Positions 23,329 through 34,900 of a DNA stretch of 64,000 nucleotides are shown here, in pieces (position 1 is the stretch's first letter; each line of letters begins with the position of its first letter). Position numbers and translations under genes: made by a program. The notes under the pieces are model-generated. The model was not told where the DNA came from, did not search any database, and saw only the letters and a program-made list of their open reading frames with translations. The DNA is from Pristionchus mayeri (Eukaryota; Nematoda; Chromadorea; Rhabditida; Neodiplogasteridae). The stretch is from NCBI GenBank assembly GCA_036245805.1, contig BTRK01000004.1:30303541-30367540 (forward strand), written 5' to 3'.

Positions 23329-26300
23329 TTACTTCTCCATTGCAGATTTGCCCTCTTTGGTGATGGCCTGAAGATAAGCGATTGTTGTCTCCATAGAATT
23401 TTTTCACGTTCAGGTTTTAAGTCTTTTTTAGAACAAGTTCTTAGTAGGTTACGACTCATTCTGTCGATGTACTGCATACACCGTCTTGATCGTTTATCCC
23501 TTACCCTAATCTTACTAACGCAAAAAACTCGCGCAACCCAGTTGTTGGAATGTCACTGCCAACTTACTAACCTCTTTCTTGATTCTGATACGAATCTTCC
23601 TTCCGTTGTCTATCCACTTGTTCTTCTCCTTGCAGTACTCCAGACCGCCTTCCTCCGCCTTCTCCTCAGCATCCTGCGTAGTTGAGATCAGAATTCTATG
23701 AATCCTCTCCTCATTATACACACAGACTGTCTCTCTTTCTCTCGGCAGATTGAGCTTGGAGAAAGCATAAAATGGCAAAAGAATTGTATCGTTTCTCCAT
23801 CTCAACTGCTACGAGACCCGCTCGAATGCGAGTTAGATTTTTCATTCAAAGCAAACAGAACAAATGGATGAACAGCTGCTGCTCACTCTGTACATGGCAA
23901 GCATTCTGGGCAGATAGGGACGGAGCTCGGTGAGATCGGGCACGTTCAGAAGAAGAATCACTGCCTTCGAGGCATGATGATCTGCAAAGATTCATCTGGT
24001 TTTATATTACGATTTTATTATAAACAATTTTATAAATTATGAAATTGTGGGGAGAAGATGCAGATTTCGTCTTGATTACGGTGTAGCAATGGCGATAGTT
24101 ATTGAAGATTGGACCATAAGGGTAACATTATGTTCATCAGGATATTTTCGCACATACAAGCTCTAGGGACTAGGAAGTGCGGGAAATAGATGGAATTGTA
24201 AGGCATGGTCGCCACTTGGGAGCACTTCTCACTCTTTTAAAATGTTCTCTCGTTTCTCTGTCCGACTCCCAAGTAGGCATCAGGCTGGCACAGTTGGGAA
24301 ATTTGCTTAATTCTAGCTTGGATGTACGAGAGAGCATGTAAAAATGGAGAGACGAACTCTCTAGTGATAGTGTGCAAACAGTACCGACCTTTGTGCTTCG
24401 TGTAGTTGGCGATCTCTTCCTCGGCCACCTCAAACAATCACATTTTTTTCCAGGTGTACCCTACTTCCCCTTCCGTTCAAAAATCGGTAATCGTGTAATC
24501 ACTTCACATATTTCTCTCTCTTCTCTCTCTCTTCAACAGTTCTCCCCTCTACTCCATGATACCTCTCACCTTGAGAAGGGCGTCGATGAGAGGATTGGCG
24601 ATCATCGATCGCTTGTCCAGGTGCTTATCCCCACTCAACTGGCGCACGAGAGCAAAGGCGGCGTCGAATGCCTCACGACGCAACTGAAACAAGCAATTAA
24701 CAGATGATTAGTTAATTGAATTACACTAATTAGAGCGGAACAATTAAAGTTCATGTTCAGGGGTGGATTGGCAGCTTTGTTTTGCTTTTTTTTTCAATTT
24801 CTCAGTTTAGTCCAGTACTCACCTCATCGTCGCCCTCCTTGAGAAGGACGTCCACGATGAGATCCTTCAGACGACGTACGTACGATTGATCTTGGGAGAT
24901 CAACTCGGCAGGCAGCTTCCTGAATGAATCCGCATTGACCGATTTAACATCTTTTTTGAACTTGAAAGCAATAGTTTTATGTGCTATTCAATGAAATAAT
25001 ACACATAAATTGTTGAATATTTTTCGTCAATGGGAAGCTCACGCGATGAGCTTGAAGGCGATCTTCTTCTGCATGTTGGTGGTGTGATTCTTGCCGACGA
25101 ACTTCACGAGATTAGTCCACTTCTCGCCCATTTCTGAACAAGTGAATTTTCCGTCCAATAAGCGAAGGCACTCTTATCGCACTTTGTAAAAGGGTGAGAA
25201 TAATTTGGAATCAGGGAGAAGGTAGTACAGGGAAATGGCAAATGTGCTGGAAGCGGTTCGTTTCTGTAGGAACAATAGTGTTGGCAGCATTGAGTAAAGT
25301 ACCTCCGCACTTATTCCCAGTAAATCATTACATTGCCCTCCCTTGATAGTATACTCACCACTCTTGTGATCCCCGATGAAGTCGAGATAGTCGGAAGGTA
25401 GATCATCAGGGGAGCGATCAATGCACTGCAGCAAGAATTTCATCTTTCTATTTCTCTCTCTCTCTCTCTCACCTTCATTATATCCGTAACTTTCGTATCG
25501 ATTTCATCCTTTCCTAGTATCTCCTTCTCCGCATCCGACTCGTCATTAAGCTTTTTCAGAGCCGATCTAACAGTTGCATCCGGATGACGTTGACATCGGT
25601 CGAGGAAGTCGGCTAGCGAGAGCATAGCAATGCGATCCGAAAGACATCCAATCTCGTCTCTGCACAGCCTGCAATGGAAAAGTATTTCGATGGCGGAAAG
25701 CCGGCAGCATTCGCACGGTAGAGAGAGTGTAAACGAGAGAGTGTTTTTCCTCTTTCTCTGCGCTCTCTCAACTCCCGTCCTTGCCCTATAAGAATAATAA
25801 GATCTTACTTACGCATTTACGCAATGCAGGATCGTGGGCACATCGAAGGAATTGACAACTCGGAGAATGATCTCTTCGAGGCATATCATCTTCTCTCCCT
25901 TCGACAGATTCGCATATCGAGCAGTGGCTGCGTCTCTGAAAGCATGCGATAAGCAATCAATTAGAATGCCCATTCTCTTTTGTAAACTTTCGAATGAGCT
26001 TGCACGAACCTCTTCTCGGCATCGTCGGAGCGCATCTCTTGGCGAAGAGCAAGGAATTCATCGAGTCTCAATTGGCCTTCCTCGGAATCCTGAAGATGGC
26101 GAGTTTGAACATTTTTTTATGATACGGTAATTTACAACTGATTTTGTTTCTCTATTTTGCATGGTACCTCATCCGATTCCTCTCCAGAATCTTCCATCGA
26201 TTCTCCTTCTGATTCCTGCTCGGAGACATCGTAAGCGGAAATGGAGAAGGACGAAGGGCGAATGTTGATCTTAATATAAACCATTTCAGAATGCTGATCG

Positions 26301-29300
26301 AGATTGGCCCTCACCATGGCAGAGTACTCGAGGAGATTCTCCATCGTCTCTTCTCCTTCCCATCCCTCGAGCAGTGAGCAGAGTAGGGGAAGAATGGGCT
26401 GGATCACATCTCCGAATCGCGAACCCATCACCTAAATGGAAAACAATATTAGAAAATGTTTATTTATCGATTAGGGATCCAATGAAAAAACACTTTTCTA
26501 CTCCTCACCTCGTGCACGTCGATTACGAACTGAAGGAAGCGGCGTACGTTACACCCGAGCAGCACTCGGTCGGGTTCTTCCTGTTAATGAATCTCATTTC
26601 CTTCATTGGAGAAAGCTCGACGGGACATAAAGAGGTATGTTATTCAGACAAAAAAATCTCTGCAGAAAATGAAAAATGAGTTCGTGAATCGAGAAATCGT
26701 GAAATGAGAATACGATTTGTGTGTCTTAGATCAGCTACTTACTCGTGATCTTTGATCTTTACCTTGAACTTCTCCAGCTCCTCCTTGATCATTTCGCCCA
26801 TCTCCACGAGCTCACTGCCAGTAATGGCCTAAATAACTTGAATTCCTGAAGTCGGCGGCACCAGTGCTTTCATTTTCACATGAATAGTAAATTTACTATC
26901 GACATGTCTAATGTGTCAGAAATCTCCGAGAAAAGTTCGGGAACTTTTGAGGTGCGGGAAAACTAATTCTCTCTTTTCCGCGCGCTCTTTCTCTTTCTTT
27001 AACCAGGTCGAGGAAAATGTGCGAGTAAACAGTTGCGCAATAGTTGCGGGAGAAGTCAGATAAAGGCGTCAGAGCGTTGTTTTCAAGAGAGGGAAAAGGA
27101 ATCATTTGTTCTCGGAGATTTCTGACAGATTAGACAGGTGGTATGTTGTAGTGGCGACTGTTTATGATTGAGTCGCTGCTCTCCCTAACAAGCAGATTAA
27201 TCACTCGCCTTGTTCACGTGTGGCAGACACTTGGAGATGGCGGAGAGGAAGAGACTCAAGGCCATGCCAGAACACTGCCCCAACTCTCTCTGTGCCTCTT
27301 GAATCTCCTCCTTGAGCAGCGTCCAGTAGTCGACCCAGATCGGACGATTATCTGATATTTTAGTTGATTATTTTACGACTAATTTGAACAAATATCAGTA
27401 GAAAGCTGCCTATGTTTATAGATTTCTCTTTCGCCGAATTAGTCCAATGTCAAGTACATTACTGCATTTTCTAATCATATATCGTCACTTCTTTGATTGC
27501 TGGCCACAACCAAGAAAGGGTCAACTCGGAAAAGCCGAAAACAGAGAGACATGCCTAGAAATGAGTGGATGGAAAATGAGGCAGGAGACTTGGCCAGTAA
27601 CCAAATAAGTGCCAATTTTTCACTCAATTTCACACCTGATGTCGATTGGAGGAGCAGTGGCATGTACTCAGCTGCCCAATTTATGTCGATGATGACCAAT
27701 CTATTCCTTCCCTCGAAGGAATCGAGCACCAGACGGCGCACAAACTGCGAGAGGTGGCCAGTGACGCCATCGAGAAGACCTCAAAGTGCAAGATTATTGA
27801 TCCATTTGCAAATAAACTTCATAGTTCAAAGCTATTAGTGAATATACCTCCATGTGTCTTAGTGAGGCAAGTGAGAAACGTCTTGACGAGTTCCCTCCGA
27901 ACATCTAGAAATGACAATGTGTTTTTTTAGTTGTATATAATATTGCACATTGCAAACACTTGGAAGGCACTTTAAAAATAGCATTAAATGGTTTCAGATT
28001 TTTTAAAGTAAATTTTCGATATTTTGCAAACAATTCCTCACCTTCTTCGGGCAGATCTTCGGGATGCTCGATAATCCGAATGAGCGTGGGCACCAGAGTG
28101 TTGATGTGATCGATGGTCACGGCAGGCCCGAGTCTCCTGAGAGTACATAATCAACTCTTTTTTTGTGTTAATTTGCACGTTTCAAAGTGTACATGCCATC
28201 TCGTTATTCTGTTCTAATTTTTTTAAAGTTTCGAAACAATGAGGAGGCCAAGAGATAAAAATAGTAGACTTTTCGGTAAATTAACATAAAAAATTATGTG
28301 AATATTTATGTTGCCATCAACGTCCTATTTCCCATCGAAATTCTCCAAAGCGAATAACTCAAAACCCTTGGCCTCCACACTTAAAGGAGGAGTAAACGCA
28401 AACGCGCGCCCGGTTGGAATATGTTTCACCTAGAGACGCACTCTCTTCAAGTATCGTGCTATCTCACCCCCTTCCCTGAGCTTTCCCTGATCTGGCTCCC
28501 AGCCAACAAGCTATAACTCTGTTCGGAATGGGGATATCAATGTGAAAATTTCGGAGCTTCTTATCGTTGTGGAGCTCTAGGCAGTGCATATGATAGCTTC
28601 AAATATTGAATTGTGAGTTTACTCCTCCTTTAAATTCCTTACTTGAAATCCTGCTCGAAGCAGAGAAGAAACGGAGCGCGAATGCACTCGAAGTGATTGA
28701 TTGCCACTCGAAGTACCTCGAATTATTAGCATATTTAGGTATACTTTAATTTTCAGTACTTTCTCGACCATGCTCCCAACACTGAATTACCAAATATGCG
28801 AGCAATCAGCAAATAGAGTTTTTTTTCAGTTTTCTTTGGCAACTTGCAATGGCAATTCAGATGCGACAGAGCGTTGGAAATGAAGAGACCGGGGAATCGA
28901 CTCTGATAAATGAATGACCTCTTCAGCTGATGTTCCTCCCATGTCTTTAGATCCGTCGAGAGGTCTCATCGCGAAGACGTGGATCAACTGCCAGAGCACC
29001 TCAACAGTGTCCATGCAACATGCAGGGTTACTCATGAAATGGAAAAACTCAGAAGGGCCAAAGCAGGTCTTAATCCTAAGTATCCTAAGCAGAACAAGGA
29101 CTACGTGCATCTCTGAGTAGTAGTTTTTTCTGAGTTGTCCGTTATGTGTTCATGTATTGATGTATCCAAGGAATCTTTCTGCAACCCCCCCCCCCCAGCC
29201 ACTCGCCTAGTTCAGCGCGCGCAATCACAATGTCGAAGCAAGGACTCAACCGCATCCCTCACTCAATCATCTACAGTACCTCGGGATGGTCACTGTAGTC

Positions 29301-30628
29301 GATGAGCACTGTCAGCTCTGGCCACGATCCATCGACGAGATTGGAGAGACGTGCCTTGCCCAGCTCGTCTTATGCCTGAGATGATGATATTATCGTGGTG
29401 CGACCAATCCATTTCACAGTTCGCAATTAGGAACAGCCACGTTGTGAATTGACTATTGATTCTTACATGATCTACTGTCCTTTCATCCAATTGTGTATTC
29501 CCAGTTCGCCAACATACCATATTGAGGGCTTCGAGTGTCTTGACTGTGGGACGGGCGTAGCGGACCCTGAGATGAGTGAATGCAGTACACTGAGCCATCC
29601 TAAGGGAAACGAACTTGAGATGGGCATTCCAGTATTTGAGGAAACGCGCGAGGGTGCTGTCTTTGCTCAAGTCCCGTCTGCAATCAGAGATCAAAGAAAA
29701 TCACTTTGTCATTAAATCAGTTGTCGAAGGTTCAGTTGTTCATTGGGAACGATATTAAGTGTTTCATTGAATACAGTCCCTCCCCCCTCTCTCTCTGTGC
29801 ATCGAACAGAGCGAGATATGAGAGAAGAGCACAAACCGGTGCACATAGCGGAGCGTCGCTTCCGACACTCGCAATAGGATGATGCCGATCACGACGACCT
29901 ACAAAGGGAGAAATGAAGTTATTAATTCGAGGTCGGATTGGCGGATCGTAAATGTAATCGCCTCTTTGTGGCTGTATCTCGTCTCAGCGGTAACGTTGGG
30001 TAGGATTACAAAACATTGTGCAAGAACTAAATTTTTTACATGAATATCCACTGTTAAATTCGCCATTCAGTTACAGGGCGACCTGGGTTCAATACCAGAG
30101 ACCATAGACCACAGACCAGTTTACGATTGTATCTGTTACAACGCGACCTTTCCATAGATCAAAGTTCAATTCTACAGCCTCATTGATAGGTGAAGAACTA
30201 CATTACCGTATGCAATTGTTGATTTCGAAAGTGCAATAACAAATCGAACTCTCTTTCATTTCTCGCACTGCGCGGCCACTCGATCGGTGGTCGTGCACGA
30301 ATTGCACGTCATCCAATGTTCTCTCGTTGATATTTGATCTCGTAATTCACCTTCTCCGTTTCGGCTGCTTCTGCGCCTTCCGCTCCGATCGATGCGTCCA
30401 GAGTACTGAAAATTCATGATTGATCAACAATTACACAAGTGGTGTACGGTAGTTTGCTGGGGTCACATTTGTGAATCGATCGAGGATATGGATTTTGGGT
30501 GATTGATCACTGCCTGCCAGCTGTGAGCAAACACATTAACATTTTATTCTGATTTAGAAGCAAGAAGGTGGATTATACCTTGCTCCGTCGCAATCATCTT
30601 TCTGCGAGAAGACATCACAATCACTCAT
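23329..30628 (-). CDS. Large protein of helical-repeat character, unidentified
   Basis: Some two dozen short exons on the minus strand join in consistent phase, from MSDCDVFSQKDDCDGA at 30628 to AITKEGKSAMEK and the TAA at 23331-23329. Segments such as FLKYWNAHLKFVSLRMAQC, ACCMDTVEVLWQLIHVFAM, INTLVPTLIRIIEHPEDLP, LLDGVTGHLSQFVRRLVL and DVIQPILPLLCSLLEGW look like amphipathic helix pairs, as in HEAT/ARM-type solenoids. A strongly acidic linker (ESEGESMEDSGEESDEDSE) sits near the middle, at about 26150-26240. The C-terminal half continues with DRIAMLSLADFLDRCQRHP, MGEKWTNLVKFVGKNH and DLTELRPYLPRMLAMY. I see no catalytic motif and cannot name the family; a nuclear or ribosome-biogenesis scaffold would be a guess. 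One intron (27208 side) uses a GC donor. It could be two genes, but I saw no internal start or stop forcing that. Confidence 0.65.
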
Positions 30629-31930
30629 CTGAATACGGTATGGTTGGAGGAGATTGCGGCGTGGATACGGTAAGAACAAGGCTACGTTAAAGCGAAGTGA
30701 AAGGTACCTTTTAGCGATTCTTCAACCAGAAGAGAGAGGGGCGACCAATGGGGACGGAGGCGTGGAGTGGAAATGAACGAAGAGGAGGGGAGAATGAGGG
30801 AGGGGAGAGGGAAATGCACCAATAATCAACGAACAAAGAAGGTTAGTGCAGATGGAAATGAGATGGAGAGAGCACGTAAACAAGGAAAGTTTCGAAAATA
30901 GAATTGTAGTAATTGTTTGATATGCAGACGAGAGAATAGTATACAGTTAAAGTTGCCAAGTCGGCTTTCGCCCTCTTCATTTTGCGTGCTCTCTATCTGA
31001 TCAGATAGAGCGGGAGAGCATGCGAAACGAGAAGAGCACGCGCAGATTAGTAGACCCCGATCATCTAACTAGAACGCTTCAACAAAACGGAATGGAATAG
31101 GATAATATCCTAAATGGATACGCCTTGCTGTCATAGGGACGTATACACTAGGGTTGACGCAAGGAACGCTATTCCAAGTCTCGATTTGAATGGTTCAATT
31201 TGTATGAGATTGCACAATCAGAGTGGAAGAGAATGCTGAGATGAAAAAGCGAGTTTGTATGAATGAGCCTCGCGAGGCCTATTATGGATCCAATGATTGT
31301 ATTCAATACTAGAGCAGTACCATTGCTCATTGCAAATTAATGAGTCAATGCGTGTCCATTGCGTATACATTCATTGTTCGATTAGACAAGAGAGTAATCA
31401 CGGAGAAATAACAAACGAATCGAGATGGGTTGCACGTGCACATGCGCTCTTTTTTCAGTAGTTGTAAGAACGGTTGTCAATTCAGGAGTGAAATGAAGAC
31501 TTGATTTTCATTCTCCACTGTAGATCTGAGATGCTTCATTCTTCATTGAAGAGGAGGTGATCCGAGCCCAATCCAATTAAAAGAGAAGGGAGTTCGTTGA
31601 AGAGCCATCACCTTATTCCATGAGAACGAAGCCCAGTTGATGCCGAGTTAGTGTAAGTTTGTTCTAATTTTCTTGCTCAAGTTCCACAGTAACAATAAAT
31701 TATGGATCGATCGAATACGTTATTTGAAAGGACTTATTATTCAGTGATATCACCAAGATCATTTACATAACTAATATTTAAAACAATGAATAGAGTAATC
31801 CAATTTGAAAATATAATTAATATTCAAATGCCCCTCCCTCTCTCCCCATTTCATTCCTCCCCTCACTCTCTCTCCTTCTCTCCTTTCTGATCGGTCGTCG
31901 GTCGAGTTCTGTGGTTGCCCTCACTCAGCC
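30629..31930. other. Divergent intergenic region between the large gene and copy B
   Basis: Shared upstream region of two divergent genes. It holds purine-rich stretches (30720-30900), an inverted repeat TATCTGATCAGATA near 30994-31007 and pyrimidine-rich sequence just before 31920. No coding exon seen. Confidence 0.5.
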
Positions 31931-31976
31931 ATGGTAAGCCTTCCATCTCTCCTCTATTTCAAGCAATTCCTTGTAG

Positions 31977-34900
31977 ATGCTCCCTGCGACTTTCGTTTTC
32001 TTGGTATTATCATCAATCTCTTATTCGGATCCAAGCAGCAGTAAGAATATCTTAACGATCAAAATTGTATTGTTTTGTTCAGAATGTGCAACGTGCGTAA
32101 ATCCTTGTAAAGGTTGCAACTCGCTCGCCGTATATACCACAAAGCCGGGTGAATGTACTACGTTTAGTGTGAGTCCTGCAATGAACTAAAATCGTGTCCT
32201 GAACAGTGAGAGAGGAGGGTCTAAGATCTGGAGTACCACGGTAGATCACCTCAATCGATCGATAATCTCAGTGTGGTGTCCATTCTCGAATGATCGACGG
32301 CGATGAAGAGGATCTAGGGGAAGAAGAACTCACGTGTGAGGGGAAGAGTGAAGAGGCTGGATCTGCTGCTGAAATTTGGAAGAAGAAAGGCGGAGCTAAG
32401 CTCACCACGAATAGGGGCATTCACTGTGAAGGCAAGTTGAGATTACTAAGAGGTTCATCAATGGAGTGATTCAGTTCTATGCACTAAGATGACTCCGCTA
32501 ACCAGATATTGTGATCTCAATGACTACCTGTGCGATAAGGTTCATTTGTAAAAGTTAATTTGTAAAAAAAGTAATATACCAAGGTAACTCTCCACAACGA
32601 TGGACTTATCGAGTGTCCCTCTGGTTCCCTCGAATACAAATCATCCGCAGATCAGACGGTACTTCCTCCTTGCCTTGGTCTCTCATCTAATCGATATTCA
32701 CTCAGGAGATCAAGGGCAATCGACTGGTCTGTACTGAGCCGATGATCGATGGAGCATGGGAAATGCAGATAGATGAAGCGCAAGATATTCCTATCACTCA
32801 AGCTGGAAATATCATCTGCAGATACAGTATGCTCATTTTATTGATTGACAAGACAATTATAGATTTTCAGAAGACTGACATCTCCAAGCTGTGCCCGCTC
32901 TGTGTGAAGGTGATCTAGAAGCGAGTGAATGAATGAATGTTCCATTCAGGATGGAAATTCCCCCAACAAGTACCGATGCCCGGCTGATCATACTGTCCAG
33001 TGAGAATGCATAGAAATGGCGTATTAATTCTTCTTCCTTCACTCAGAGTCGTCGATTCTTCTTCTCCCAATCCTCGATTGCTCCCTGATTCCTATTTTTC
33101 GATTTGTGTGCAAACTGGGCAAATGGGAGAGCGAGAAGGGAACTGGATTGGACGATGCAACCAAAGTCACTTGTACACCCAACGTGACTCCCGATGTCAC
33201 TACCACTGCCATCATTATCAATACTACCCGAGTGCCTACGGTCCCTCCTGCCCCTGCTGACGATACTACAAAGAGAGGTAAGACTCACCAAATTTGCCAA
33301 ATATCAATATTTCACAGATTCAGACTCTGCCCCTTCTTCGGCTGGTCAGACGAGTGGGAAGGCGGGTGAATACGTGATCATTGGCTTCTCCGTCCTCTTC
33401 CTTCTTCTTCTCCTCGTCTTCCTTGGCCTCGGACTGAGTGGAAAGGGATGGATGCACACTATGTTGGCTACTTCCATTTTATATTTCTCTCTGAAACCTT
33501 CTTTCTTTCAGAATTCTCGAAAAGCTGCGTGGAGAGAAGGGAAAGAAGACTGGGAAGAAAAATGCATCCAAGGAGAGCGGATCGAAAGAAGCCTCTGGCA
33601 AAGTATTGATTTTGTTTTTTAAAACAATTAATTAAATTTATTATTTTAAGCAGACTGCTGCAACTCCATCTCCTGTTGCTCCAACGCCCCCAGCCAAGGC
33701 AACTGCTGAAGATGGAAAGGAGGAAGAGGTCAACATTTGCCTATATTTGCATATCACGAGTCTCCTGAGAGAATGCAGGACACCGAGGAACTAGGAGCCG
33801 AAAGTTTGAGCAATATCCAAGATATATTTATGCCAGAGTATATTGGGGACGAGAAAACTTTTGACGTTGTCAGTTTTTCTCAGAACCGGCTTTTAGGGAT
33901 TTTCCGGTTTTTGTCCCGGCTCTGGCGTATTTCAGCTCAAAGTTGCGCTAGATGGATGGCACTGTGCTCAAAAAATCCGGAAAATTATTTCCAGAAACTT
34001 TTATGTTGTGCACGAAGACCTTGGGCATTGCTATAATGCTCAAAACCATGAAAAAGTGATTTCCAAAGCAAAAAAAAAAAAATTCCTACTGGCTCAGGGA
34101 CCCGACCACTTAGAACATTTTGAGCGCAGATTCTGAATCTACGTTATCACGTTACTCTAGGAAAATTCAGATCAGAGCTCGGTAAGGGTGGGAATGTACT
34201 GTAATGGGGCCAAATATGCCAAAAATAGCCTAATTTTCAGAATTGGTGGAAATTCGAAGCCTGGAAAATCGATCATTTAGGGGTCGAAAATAAACATGAT
34301 GGGCTTCTAATGCCTCATCGTTATTCTTATTTACATTTCTGGACTTCTGACACCGATTGAAGAGATTTTATTTTTCAACGAAAATACTCATTTTTATCCG
34401 AAAATATCGAAAAAACATGATTTCATTTTTTCTCAGAATTTGTTTAATCGACCAAAAAGTAACATTTCTGATCAGGCAATGTCGAAAAAATCTAAATTTG
34501 CCTCTTTCGACCCTTAAATGATCGATTTTCCATGCTTCGAATTTCCACTATTGGGGTGTCCGGAAAGTTCGTATAATTTTTTGTTTTTATTTTTTATTCA
34601 ATGCTTTACAATTCTCAGTGACCAATGTATGCCCCCTTCTTTCTCACTACCTCCCTCCAGCGATTGGGCAGGGTCTCGATTCCTCTCTTCCAGAATGCGG
34701 GTTTCTTCGAGACCGCCCAGTTCACGAAAGCCCTCATAACTTCATCTCGATTCTTGAACTTCTTTCCTTTGCAGAAGTCAGAGAGAGAGCGGAAGCAGTG
34801 GTAGCCGCATGGGGAGAGATCCGGGGAATACGGTGGATGGGGAATCCTCTCGATCTTCAGCTCGTCCATTTTCTTCTGGGTCATCTTCGCTCGATGTGGG

